DNA of 14,112 nt from Rodentolepis nana (lineage: Eukaryota > Platyhelminthes > Cestoda > Cyclophyllidea > Hymenolepididae), in contig UZAE01013222.1 of assembly GCA_900617975.1 (NCBI GenBank), positions 7,518 through 21,629 of the forward strand, read 5' to 3'. Position 1 is the stretch's first letter; the number at the start of each line of letters is the position of its first letter. Positions 1-8,571 of the stretch are shown in pieces. A model generated the notes under the pieces. That model was not told where the DNA came from. It saw nothing but the letters and a program-made list of their open reading frames with translations, and did not search any database. The position numbers and the translations under genes are program-made.

Positions 1-19
1 AAAGTTATTTTAAATAAAA

Positions 20-397
20 ATGAAAAAAGTTAACACCTTCATGGCAAATATACCAAAAAATCTACATATTTTCCAACGCTTCAATACGAGACGAGCATGC
101 CAATTGATAGCTTTAAAGCATATAATTCAAACTCCAGGTAAATCATTTTCACTCGAAGGAAATTAAATCGTGCAATGCTTTGATGGAAAGTACTTGGAGG
201 GCTGAAAACGTTCAAGGTAAGCATCCACGAACTTGACTTATGAAGAATATTTGACACGCATTAATTTATCCTACAGTCAAATGTTGAGTTCACTGTATTC
301 ACTGTGGAATACAAAAGTGAGTTTCGTATTAACATTATGACCGAGACACCTTCCTCGTATGAAGGAAAAAGAAGACATCTTTGGGAGAAATTTAAAG
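20..397 (+). pseudogene. Unidentified short-exon module, copy 1 (frameshifted)
   Basis: I do not recognise this protein. Four exons fit in consistent phase: 20-137 (ATG at 20, second in-frame ATG at 41, donor GTAAAT), 191-216, 277-316 and 346-397 (donor GTAAGA). The introns are 53, 60 and 29 bp and all are GT-AG. The predicted peptide is basic and shows no signal peptide or membrane segment. The third exon reads SNVEFTVFTVEYK. Compared with the copy at 12533-13335, this exon has one extra A just before its donor, so the frame shifts and reaches a stop soon after; copy 1 is therefore probably broken. A fourth intron could run 398-467 to the acceptor TTCTTCTAG, or exon 4 could read through to a TGA near 479. 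The start is uncertain because the window opens only 19 bases upstream. The exon model is inferred from splice signals, phase and comparison of the two copies. Confidence 0.35.
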
Positions 398-613
398 GTA
401 AGACAAAATGGGAAAGAAAACATTGGCTCACTCACATACAGAATAGAGGATTTTCGATTTCTTCTAGCCGTTGACAGCCACGAGATGCTTTAAATACCTA
501 AGTAGAAAAATTATAACGACGAGTCAAAGAGACTACATTTCCTGCGAAATCCGAATATATCTTAGAAATTGTTAAAATAATGACAAATATAGGTCATATA
601 AGGACTACATGTA

Positions 614-695
614 GAGACCGATAGTGTGGAAAATACATGCAATTTATCTCACTGGAGACCGATAGTGTGGAAAATACATGCAATTTATCTCACTG
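614..695. repeat. Exact 41-bp tandem duplication
   Basis: The 41 bases at 614-654 are repeated without a mismatch at 655-695. The unit begins GAGACCGATAGTGTGG and ends TTTATCTCACTG. On the minus strand its edge coincides with a possible splice donor (CA then GTGAGA) at the end of the p190-like GTPase sequence. The duplication therefore partly copied a donor site, or alternatively disrupted the frame, since 41 is not a multiple of three. The lack of any mismatch points to a recent event or an assembly error. Confidence 0.9.
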
Positions 696-1447
696 GAAGA
701 GGGCGTGCACAGCAATGCGGCTGAAAGAAATGCTTGATAAACATTGATGTTGAGTCTGGCTGAAGTTTCGACTCTACAACATCGTGTCTTCTTTAGCGAC
801 TTGCAGACTTCATGAAGCAGATGCTTCAAAAATTCCTTATTCTCAGGAGACACTTCACAATCGTGTTTCGAAGAGGCGAAAACGAAGGGAATTCTACGCT
901 TTCGGAGTTCTGTAAGTGCCTTTTTGAGAAACTTTTGTTGTGAGACAGCAGCTTCACCAGTGAGAGTACTATCCACCACTACTATAAAAACATCCACCAT
1001 GAAATCTCCAGGCTCAAGAATTTCACGAGAGTAATTCCACTCATTTCCAACTTGGTCTTTGCAAACATAGGCCGTTTTGGGTGAATCAACGCGAATCATA
1101 CTTTCAAAACATCGATCTAAATCAGATTCTGATTAGGGTCCTAATGACTTGAATGGATGGTCGTCAATAAAATCGCATTGCACGATTATACGCAAGCGGA
1201 ATCTTTTGTTATCGTGTTGTATAATTTTAGAACCCCAGTAAATCCATTGACTTCCATCTATAATACTTCCACAGTAGTCAGAATTGCTGATAACAGAGAG
1301 ATGATCCTCGGTGTATGGGGTAAGATTCATGAATCGGTGTATAAGACATGATTTGCCAACGCGAAATTGAGGTGAATAAGTTGGACTGCAATATCCAATC
1401 GTAGATATGTTGATATTAATAGGTAATCCTGTGGATGCTTCGTGCAT
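694..1447 (-). pseudogene. p190RhoGAP-like N-terminal GTPase domain, in-frame stop
   Basis: In the p190RhoGAP family (ARHGAP5/ARHGAP35) an N-terminal GTP-binding domain precedes FF domains and a C-terminal Rho GTPase-activating domain, acting at the cytoskeleton and membrane. Reading from the ATG at 1447, the frame shows family landmarks in order: a strand like INISTIGY, a P-loop remnant VGKSCLIHRF, then SVISNSDYCGS, IYWG, FIDDHPF, TAYVCKDQVG, DVFIVVVDSTL, SKHD in the place of the G4 N/T-KxD motif, and VETSARLNINV at G5. The first P-loop glycine is a proline. A TAA at 1133-1135 interrupts, yet homology resumes in the same frame after it, with 11 codons before the next ATG at 1099. No GT-AG intron I can place removes the stop and keeps the frame. 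FF and RhoGAP domains are absent here. It is either a decayed partial duplicate or a real gene with an assembly error. Confidence 0.72.
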
Positions 1448-2962
1448 TTACACTTTATGTAAGACTAAAATCATACCCTGAAAGACGCGCAAGTAGCTGA
1501 TCGGCACAAGGAACACGCGTTAATGTATCGAGAAGGTATGCATTTGATTGGGTTCGTATGACCTTTCAATGATTTTTAAGCGATATAAAGAATTTTGTTT
1601 CAATACAAATAAAACCTAATTATTTTTTGTTTGAAGCCAATATAGACCACTTATGAAACGAAAGCCCATTATGAATTAGAGGTAGATGTGCATTAAAAAC
1701 ATGAATAATTAAATTAATTTTACATAAAGTTTGTTATTAAATTAAGTATCTTCAAGTTAATGAATGTTGCAAATAATTTTGACATGTGTACGCTGTTTGT
1801 TAGTGTTTTTTATTTTATTGCTATTACTATTTATTTTTAAATATGACAAAAATGCTAATATATCGATAATACATGATGTAATCAATATATTATCCAATAA
1901 TAAGTGCGCACATGTGTTTAAAATAAGTCTTCAAATGATCTTTTATTGTAGCTAATAAGGCAGTTCATTACTTTTATGTTATTTGGGATTTTCCCGTACT
2001 TATTATCTAAATGGGCGGATTGTCTGTATGATGGATAGATCGCATGGTCTGAATTACTTCTTCGTTTCCCTATGTTATTTAACTTGACAATGATATTCAC
2101 AAATCGGCGTCAATTTAACAGTCTAATTTACCTTCTGTACTAATTTATGAATTATCAGTACTTCATTCACACAGGCCTTTATGAATGTGAATTAACTATT
2201 TAACACTTGTTATAGAATTGTAATGCTTTCGGAGCATTTATTTTCTGAAATTACAAGTATTAAACACATAAGTTTTGAGTGTCATTCTAACGCATATTTA
2301 CTCCCGTGCATGGTTAGGAAGGCACTTCTTGCTTATAAGTAGAATTTCCTTACGGTGAGTTCTATATCTATTCCTAAGGTGTATGACCGTTAGCCTAATA
2401 ACGATTTGTACAATTCAATTAGTATGAAATTAATAATTACTTGTGAATGCTCAATATCGTTAAATGTTTGAAGGTTGTAATAGAAATTCTACCAATTTCT
2501 CCCTCTCTCACGATAATTATTTTGTACATAATGGTTCTCCTATCTTCAATTATTGGTTTCCAGTCCCTGCGTGAAGGTGACGCATTGAACTATTGCTGTT
2601 CCCAACTGATGAAATCAATGGAGTCCATTCAATTTGTAAATCTCGTTGAACTATGTTTTAAAAAATAAGCCAATTAAGCAGGCCAGTATCATCGCAGTTA
2701 GGTACACGTTCAACTCTAACTAGAGCACAAGTAAAATAATATTGACACAGTAAATAAGGGAGAAGGAAAACTCATTCCACCTTTAACGTCGAGAACTCTG
2801 AGATTTGTGTGTTACATAAAAGCTCATTTAATTACTTCTTTCAATAAACGTTATTTTCAACAATAATGGGTAGAATACTTGGAATAAAATACAAATTTCG
2901 ACAAATGCGAATAGTTATTAATTTTTCACAATCATTCCTACACCTTGACAGCATACATCTGA
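1448..2962. other. AT-rich stretch without a recognisable gene
   Basis: Only short, low-complexity or unsupported open frames are present on either strand. I see no splice-linked coding run, RNA gene or tandem array. The segment lies upstream of the p190-like fragment, so its first part could hold that gene's 5' flank. One 73-codon frame at 2447-2668 looks like chance. Confidence 0.5.
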
Positions 2963-3108
2963 TATTTCGGATTGAAATTAGACAGTTTGCTTTTCTGGAA
3001 CCACCTATAGAAGTATGTCCATGCGTGTGGATTATGGTCCGAATTCAAATATTGATTATATAATAATTGAATTTCTCATCGGAATAAATGCCTTGATTCC
3101 ATTGAAAC
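2963..3108 (+). repeat. Dispersed repeat R3, uninterrupted copy
   Basis: This stretch is recognisably similar to 13340-13434 followed by 13758-13835. Shared stretches include TTGAAATTAGAC against TTAAAATTAGAC, GAAGTATGTCC against GAGGTATGTGC, GGATTATGGTCC against GGATTATAGTCC, and CGGAATAAATGCC against CGAAATAAATGTCC. Here the two halves are contiguous, whereas the other copy is split by a retroelement. The copies are old and clearly diverged. I do not know the repeat's nature. Confidence 0.6.
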
Positions 3109-3635
3109 ATTCAAGTGGGGTTTCAAAATTATACAACCAGATAACTTTATGTGCTCCATTATATTTAGTATGAATTTTATGGGATGTTAATTGTGCAATC
3201 TTCACCATGCTATAGATATAGTATTGTTAGCTCTATGCCTTTCAAACCAACTTCTATTCTCACCTCGTACACTGGATTATTGATGGTTAATTAGGTTCAA
3301 TATTCATTCAGAAATAGAACAGTGTGTGCTGTTAGGGTATTTTAATACCAAGAGGTTCAATTATAGACTGCCCATTGGTTTTGGAAAGTGGTAATAAATG
3401 AGATTTAAAGTATTTAATTTGTCAAGATAGTCAATTCATTGTTAGTTCAAGTTCAATGTATACCTGCATTTAAGCTTCAACTTAGATCAACTGCACATGA
3501 TCGGAGATATTGAGATTTAAATGAAAAGAGATCTTTAATTTGTGTCATGCTTTATTAGAGCCATTGACTGGAGTTAAGCTTTCAATCCGTTTAAGGTGGT
3601 AATTGAATTAGATTGACAATCCAAGAAGTCGCACT
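3109..3635. other. AT-rich stretch, nothing identified
   Basis: I see no coding run longer than chance, no tandem repeat and no obvious structure in this interval. Confidence 0.5.
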
Positions 3636-3935
3636 CTAACACATTTTATTTTTTCCATTGACAAATATAATTAGATTCCTTTTTTGCAATGGAAAATTCA
3701 CAATTAAACAATGAGCGACAACACCATTCCCTCCATATACTTTAATAGACCCGTCTATAAGATACAGACTTGCATAGCAGTTGAAAAAAGTCAGATTACC
3801 AATTGACAAGGTAGTGCTCACCCAAAATGAACTCAAACAATACTTGTGATCACGTTTTTTAGTTTCTATAAAGGAAACAGACGTATAAGACGGAACACTT
3901 TTATACAGTAGTGTTGTTGTGGATAAAGAGCACAC
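3636..3935 (-). other. Open frame of doubtful coding status
   Basis: This minus-strand frame is open for about 99 codons but has no ATG start; the computed start is GTG. The translation is less low-complexity than most frames nearby and contains GSIKVYGGNGVVAHCLIV. That stretch loosely resembles SITIYGGGVRANAAVDI, read on the plus strand around 6850-6900. The match is short and may be chance. AHC within a hydrophobic context also recalls the histidine loop of trypsin-like proteases, but the rest of that fold's signature is missing. It could be an exon of an unknown gene or noise. Confidence 0.12.
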
Positions 3936-3963
3936 TGAGGGGTCTTAATCACTATCAGGAGGC

Positions 3964-4116
3964 GGATTAGGTTAAACAAACGGAGGCTACTGATTGGCCA
4001 CTGTTTGTACGGTCGCTGCACATAGAGTTGTACGGCGAAGGATGGGGGGATTAGGTTAAACGGAGGCTACTGATTGGCCACTGTTTGTACGGTCGCTGCA
4101 CATAGAGTTGTACGGC
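3964..4116. repeat. Tandem pair of about 70 bp with inverted CCAAT-like motifs
   Basis: Units at 3964-4036 (73 bp) and 4048-4116 (69 bp) are identical except for CAAA present only in the first, and are separated by 11 bases. Each unit contains CTGATTGGCCACTG (ATTGG is an inverted CCAAT box) and two TTGTACGG motifs. The pair is richer in CG dinucleotides than its surroundings and lies about 480 bp upstream of the glycosyltransferase ATG. A promoter or enhancer role is only a possibility. Confidence 0.85.
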
Positions 4117-4593
4117 CGCACTTCTTAATCCTGGTGTGCAGAATGCGATGACGCGCATAGCGATAACGTGTCCCACAACTGTTTTATACTAGTGAAGGCT
4201 TATATGGAAAAAATTGCACCATAATAAAAAAGTAAAGAGATATTTATAAATCGATGTGCACTGTTTAAACGAGAGGAGATGGCACCACAATTACTTTAAA
4301 ATCATCGATCAGTACCGAATGTCTTATTACATTTGCAATTGATAGTAGTTCATTTTACATAAGGTGAAATTTGCAGCTGATGCTTTTCCTGAAATTTTTC
4401 TTTACTATTTATGCCGTGAATACCTAAAACGACCTTTTAGTCACCGAATATAGTATTAGCCAATAATATTGTGTTTATTCAGTAATTTCTACTGGTTAAT
4501 AGGCCTCGATGAACCCACGCTCACTCAATTATTGACTTACAAATTCAGCGTTTTCGTGTGCGAGTAGATACTGGTTATTAGGATAGCAGGAGA
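4117..4593 (+). other. Upstream flank of the glycosyltransferase gene
   Basis: No coding run is seen. The sequence GATATTTATAAATCG near 4240 is TATA-like but far from the ATG. Immediately before the ATG, ATTAGGATAGCAG then GAGA could serve as a splice or spliced-leader acceptor. Trans-splicing is known in flatworms, but nothing in the window proves it for this gene. Confidence 0.3.
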
Positions 4594-5938
4594 ATGAAGC
4601 GGATTACTTATCTTCTTATCGGTTTATTTGGTGTATTAATTTTATGGGCATGTTTACGATTCTACTTTCTCAAAAGATACGATATATTGGAGAATACGGT
4701 GTCTCGAGATAGGAGAGTGGTGCAAAAATGGCCATTCGATATAAAGAAACTGAATGGAGTGTATGAACTACACCTAAATTATCGAACCGAATTGAAGAAT
4801 TATTCAGAGTACAATATACTTGATCAATATATTCTTCAGGATGGAGCTAAGAATAGACTGCTCAAATTTAGGGATTTAATAGATATTCCAGATAAACTCT
4901 GGAAGTTGCCTATTGATCCTCGAGTCACCTTAGTCTATCCACAAGCGATCAATATTTCCGATGCAATCAATCGACTTATTGACGAAAAACCATTGAATGA
5001 AGTAAGTGAATTTGTACATTAATTAATAAATATCTTTCTAGAAACCAATAAATTTCCCCAAATTTCGATATCTTTCAATTAGCAGCCAGGTATGCAATCC
5101 AGAGAATCCGAGTAGTCAAGAACTGAATCTTATTATTGTCGTAAAATCTGGAATAGCAAATTTCAATAAGAGAAGGGAATTTCGACGACTTTATTCCTAT
5201 CTCAGCCATCCTTCCACTCACAAACTCTATGGCATTCGAATTGGTCTTGTTTTCTCACTTGGTATTCCAAGACAGCAAAAGGATAATATTTTTATGCGAG
5301 GAAATCGAACGATTCGACTTGATGTTAGTGGTGGAGAATTTCTGAATCCTGAGGGACTTAAAGAGATGGCGGAAAATTTGAAACGAGAAATGGAAACACA
5401 TTCGGATATTATTCTTGGTGACTATGAAGATACGTACTTCAATCTCTCCCTGAAATCCCAATATGTCTTTACTTGGGCTGCAACATTTTGTCGAAAGAGT
5501 CGACCAATCTTTGTCTTCGTAGACGATGATGTACCGTTCTGTGAAAGACGTTTGCTACGTAGCCTTCTAGATCTTAGCCCCATGGAAAGGCAGGTCCTTT
5601 TCCACGGTCGTCCTCTTCATGGAAATAAAGTATTTCGTTTCGGGAGAAATGAGGTGGAGAAGTGGAGTGTATTCAAATCAGAAGTCCCTTGGCCCGAATT
5701 TGTTCCTTATTTGATGGGGTGTTATCTAATAATTAGTTTCGAAAACACTGAAAAAATTGCTTTAGGCATGTTGTTCACCCAATCACTTTCCGTTGACGAC
5801 GCGTGGATAGGTATAATTGCAAGTCGACTGGGAATTCAGCTGAAATCGGTGGAAACGATATTGCGACGATATAAAATGCTTACCCGAAAACCTGTTTACT
5901 TAAATCACTTGGATAAGATATGTATGAAATTTAATTAA
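4594..5938 (+). CDS. Beta-1,3-galactosyltransferase-like enzyme, GT31 family, two exons
   Basis: Exon 1 is 4594-5001 (136 codons) and exon 2 is 5042-5938. They are joined in phase 0 across a 40-bp intron that starts GTAAGT and ends TTTCTAG, giving 434 residues. Residues 5-27 form one membrane anchor after a short basic tail, as in type II Golgi enzymes. Then come a stem with sequons (NYS, NIS) and the GT31 landmarks: LNLIIVVKS at 164-172, the arginine-rich helix KRREFRRLY, FSLG at 207-210, DIILGDYEDTYFNLSLK at 258-274, the metal-binding DDD at 297-299 within FVFVDDDVPF, YLMGCYLIIS at 359-368, and DDAWIG at 388-393 in the place of the usual EDVyvG. The family transfers a hexose from a UDP-sugar in beta-1,3 linkage to glycans in the Golgi lumen; galactose and N-acetylglucosamine donors both occur, so the substrate is not settled. 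The length is normal and no stop or frameshift interrupts it. The change of glutamate to aspartate at 388 could affect activity. Confidence 0.88.
5002..5041 (+). other. 40-bp intron of the GT31 gene
   Basis: GTAAGTGAATTTG at the start and ATATCTTTCTAG at the end are consensus splice sites. Removing these 40 bases joins two open frames in phase 0 and supplies the GT31 residues before the first in-frame ATG of exon 2. Without splicing, the frame ends at a TAA 21 bases into the intron. Confidence 0.85.
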
Positions 5939-6008
5939 TACGAATTGTTAAGAAGCAAAATTGATTTGTTTATATGGATATTTTGGCAAGATTGATTGGC
6001 ATTTCAAT

Positions 6009-6059
6009 AGATGTATAACCTGAGTGGGTGGATGCTTTATGACTGTGAGTTATACATCT
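6009..6059. repeat. Perfect 11-bp inverted repeat
   Basis: AGATGTATAAC at 6009-6019 is the exact reverse complement of GTTATACATCT at 6049-6059, with a 29-base loop. It starts about 70 bases after the GT31 stop codon, so in the transcript it would form a stem in the 3' untranslated region. No function is known. Confidence 0.75.
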
Positions 6060-6090
6060 GTGAAATCTGAGTTCGTGGGTTTTACACACA

Positions 6091-6165
6091 TTAGTGGATT
6101 GTGTAATCAATCACATTGGTAATGAATTACTAATTTACCATCAGAGTGATTCAATCGCACTAGTA
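6091..6165. repeat. Long imperfect inverted repeat
   Basis: The left arm, starting TTAGTGGATTG, pairs imperfectly with the right arm ending CAATCGCACTAG. At its core is the near-palindrome ATTGGTAATGAATTACTAAT. It directly follows the 6009-6059 hairpin. It could be a decayed miniature inverted-repeat element or a structured 3' untranslated region. Confidence 0.45.
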
Positions 6166-6275
6166 CACACATGATTGGCTTATTTTAAATGGGGAATCGG
6201 GAATTTTTTGAAATGTGATTCTTCTGCTTCTGACAAAATTTTTATCGAGGACAACAACAGGTTTCTTCTGATGAA

Positions 6276-6281
6276 AATAAA
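6276..6281 (+). promoter_or_regulatory. Candidate polyadenylation signal of the GT31 gene
   Basis: This is the first AATAAA I find on the plus strand after the stop codon, about 340 bases downstream. The motif is common by chance in AT-rich DNA. Confidence 0.2.
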
Positions 6282-6838
6282 ACTTGCGTTCCAAGAGTTC
6301 ACAACCTCTCTCATCTATTTGGCTTTAAAAATAACTTCATTATCATAAAATCTTTAAGTAGAATTCGTTATGATCTTCACTTGGACAAATGCCAGAAAGT
6401 TAAGAAAAGCTTTCCTTTTTCTCTCTTTAAAGGTCATGCGCAAATAATCTGTCCATACGAACAGCTTTAAATGGGTCACTTTCGTTAGAATTGACTAAGC
6501 CGGACTAATGACAATGTAAATAATTGATTTCAGGTAGTGAGCAGACACTTGATATTGAAGACATGCTAATGTGATATGCTTATTTGCTGCAATTGTGAAT
6601 TTTAAATACCCAAGCTTTTCATACACTACCACCTATGGCTTACACATTGGTGGCGTATTCTGGAAATTCGAACGAGTCAAGTCCTAATGGATCACTTATT
6701 AACAATTTCTAATAGCTTTCATAAGGAAGTTGGACACACTTCTCAATTCCTTCTCTGAAAGCGTCATTCAGCAAACATTTCATGAGTTGAAAGTATCCTA
6801 AAATTGACATATCTCTAACATATTAATATGTCCACAAG

Positions 6839-6978
6839 CCCGTTCAATCACTATATATGGAGGTGGAGTGCGTGCGAATGCTGCAGTGGATATCCAGGTT
6901 TCCTTACTCTCAGTCAAAGCAAAGGAGCGATTGCTTTTAGGCGGACTACTATTTGATGTTAAACGCAAAGGTTTTTGA
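6839..6978 (+). pseudogene. Possible exon remnant, unit copy A
   Basis: After a possible acceptor (CTAAC, then CCACAAG at 6838) the plus frame reads SITIYGGGVRANAAVDI, then QVSLLSVKAKERLL, and stops at a TGA at 6976. In unit copy B one base fewer keeps the equivalent frame open to 10134, so copy A looks frameshifted. A 48-base core is identical in both copies. The minus strand is also open here, so the coding strand is not certain. I do not recognise the protein. Confidence 0.22.
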
Positions 6979-7028
6979 TGGACCAATATGTAATATGACT
7001 TGTTGACTAAAGCGCCCTGTTTATGAAC

Positions 7029-7055
7029 AATTGTGCATGTTGAAGATGCACAATT
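7029..7055. repeat. Perfect 10-bp hairpin, decayed in copy B
   Basis: AATTGTGCAT and ATGCACAATT flank a 7-base loop. In copy B (around 10149) the left arm is intact but the right arm reads ATGTACTATT, so pairing is partly lost. Confidence 0.6.
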
Positions 7056-7125
7056 TCCCCTTATCTAAAAATTCCTGAAAATTTCATCTCCTTTTCCTAC
7101 ATTATCTTTTATTTCGAAAGTATTG

Positions 7126-7460
7126 ATTTATTTATTTGTTTATATAGAATGTCAGGCGTTATGATAATTATCATTAGCCCTTTAACTCACTTCGGGCTTC
7201 ACAGAGGAAAGGAACAACAAAGTGGGAAAAAGTTGAGAAGTGGAACAGAGTAGTGATTGAGAGATGTAAAAGAGACAGACAGACAGACAGACACAAAGGT
7301 AGAGAAAGGGTAAGATGAGTACTGTGGTAGTTGTGGAATATGACATACACTGTTGTCATGGTAACTTGAAGTCAACTGCTGGTTATAGACTTTTTGTCGA
7401 ACGAGTATACTTTGCTCAGGGTGCACCGCTTGAAGGAAAGTCTATCGAACACCCCGTGTT
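7126..7460 (-). mobile_element. Short non-LTR retroelement (SINE-like) family, copy in unit A
   Basis: Read on the minus strand, the element begins near GGTGTTCGATAGAC and runs through TGCACCCTGAGCAAAG, a pyrimidine-rich stretch and a (TGTC)n microsatellite. It ends in CGCCTGACATTC followed by a tail rich in AAAT units. A tail of short A-rich repeats at one end, with no terminal inverted repeats, is typical of non-LTR retroelements and SINEs. I see no open reading frame of its own and no convincing RNA polymerase III boxes. The same sequence occurs at 10244-10593, 12687-13018 and 13435-13757. Confidence 0.6.
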
Positions 7461-7464
7461 AAAA

Positions 7465-7483
7465 GTATTACTTAAAGTAATAC
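7465..7483. repeat. Near-perfect palindrome beside the retroelement
   Basis: GTATTACTT, one A, then AAGTAATAC form a 9-bp perfect inverted repeat just outside the 5' edge of the retroelement. Copy B keeps it at 10599-10617 with one changed end base. The elements at 12687 and 13435 lack it, so it belongs to the duplicated unit and not to the element. Confidence 0.6.
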
Positions 7484-8571
7484 GATTTCGAACCAATTAT
7501 GTTCAGAAGTGAAAAAAATCGATAGTGATTGATCTCCATGGAAAACCTATGTCAAGAATTTAGTCAGAATTTAATAAGCCAAACGTAGTTTTCGCTCATA
7601 AGATTTCGACAAAAACGAAGGAAGTTAAAAGCCAAGAATCATTCATAAATAGGGCTTAATTACGATCCCGCATTTTTACTTGAATTTCATTGAACCCCAA
7701 TTTTACGTGTCTGGTTACATGAAATACACAAACTCTTGTTTTCTTGCAAAGAAGGGCGAAAACTAGAAGAAAGCATAGCACCTCACAAATCAATTAATTA
7801 AAAAAATTATTTAAACCTGCAATCTGTTGAGGAATACCTCACGAATAAGACTTGACGTATCCTCACCAATCTCTATGGTTAAATCCCCTTGTACGGATGG
7901 GGTCTCGAAGTGAGCTAGACAGCCTAAGCGATCCAGATGTAACAGACATATGAAATATAAATTCATTTATTCATTGAAATGCAATTAGGGGTTTGTTAGT
8001 CAATGTAGAGACTGTTGATCGATGGTTGCCCTCATGGCGCGCACTTACTCCACATCCTGTTTAATGCCAAGTTGCTTTTCGACGAGGAGGCTCCAACCAC
8101 AAATGAACTACTTAGAAATCTTCCTTTGAATACGGAAATCATCTCGTTCACATTTTCACCTCTTACTTGCTGTTGCCGTTCAGATTGGATCGTCTTTGTG
8201 GAACTTATTTATTCTGGATAAATGTGACTTTTTCTATTACTTCGTGAAATATGCAATTGTTATCTTCAATTCATTACTTCGAACAAATATTGGTGTCTTC
8301 ACTCGCATAAATGGACCTTTTCGATCTCAGTTACTTTGAGCCAATATCAATGGCGATTTTGTTCGATATGCACCAGATGATTATAGCCACCTACAAATAT
8401 ATTCGATTTCCCAGTCAACTAACTATTTTCCGTAGTAGCCCCATTAAAATGAGTCTTTTAGCCAAAACGAAAAAACGCACTTTGCAGCAACTTACCTCTT
8501 TTTATTCAGGCACTTGTGTGTTTTGTAATCTAAAGAGATTGGAATGATATATTCATGCAAAGGGGGGGGGN
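7484..8571 (+). other. Unit A interior without an identified gene
   Basis: Up to 7856 this is duplicated non-coding sequence. Beyond that lies sequence mostly private to copy A. An open frame of about 60 codons at 8015-8221 contains NAKLLFDEEAPTTNELLRNL, which has coding-like composition, but I see no clear splice sites and no recognisable family. The stretch ends in nine Gs and an N, an assembly gap. Confidence 0.4.

Larger units (their letters stand above)
5939..6837. other. 3' flank of the GT31 gene, hairpin-rich then featureless
   Basis: The first 230 bases contain two inverted repeats, listed separately. From about 6290 to 6800 I see no coding run, RNA gene or repeat. Confidence 0.5.

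Noticed and set aside
1157..1351. Plus-strand open frame over the p190-like segment
   Set aside because: It is the antisense shadow of the GTPase domain, whose minus-strand reading has clear family motifs.
2447..2668. 73-codon hydrophobic open frame
   Set aside because: No splice context and no recognisable motif, and it is of a length expected by chance in this DNA.
3636..3935. Trypsin-like protease reading of the AHC-containing frame
   Set aside because: The spacing between the ASL-like and AHC-like parts is wrong, and the CGG.L and WV.TAAHC context is absent.
5255..5461. Minus-strand open frame opposite the GT31 gene
   Set aside because: It is the shadow of the glycosyltransferase coding exon.
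6425..6455. Further old copy of the duplicated unit upstream of 6869
   Set aside because: Only about 15 bases (CAAATAATCTGTCCA) match near 11330, which is too short to support homology.
7174..7426. Minus-strand open frames rich in S, L, C and V over the pyrimidine tract
   Set aside because: They are translations of the (TGTC)n and TC-rich core of the retroelement. Equivalent frames occur at 10308-10630 and 12710-12982 and differ by indels that ignore the frame.
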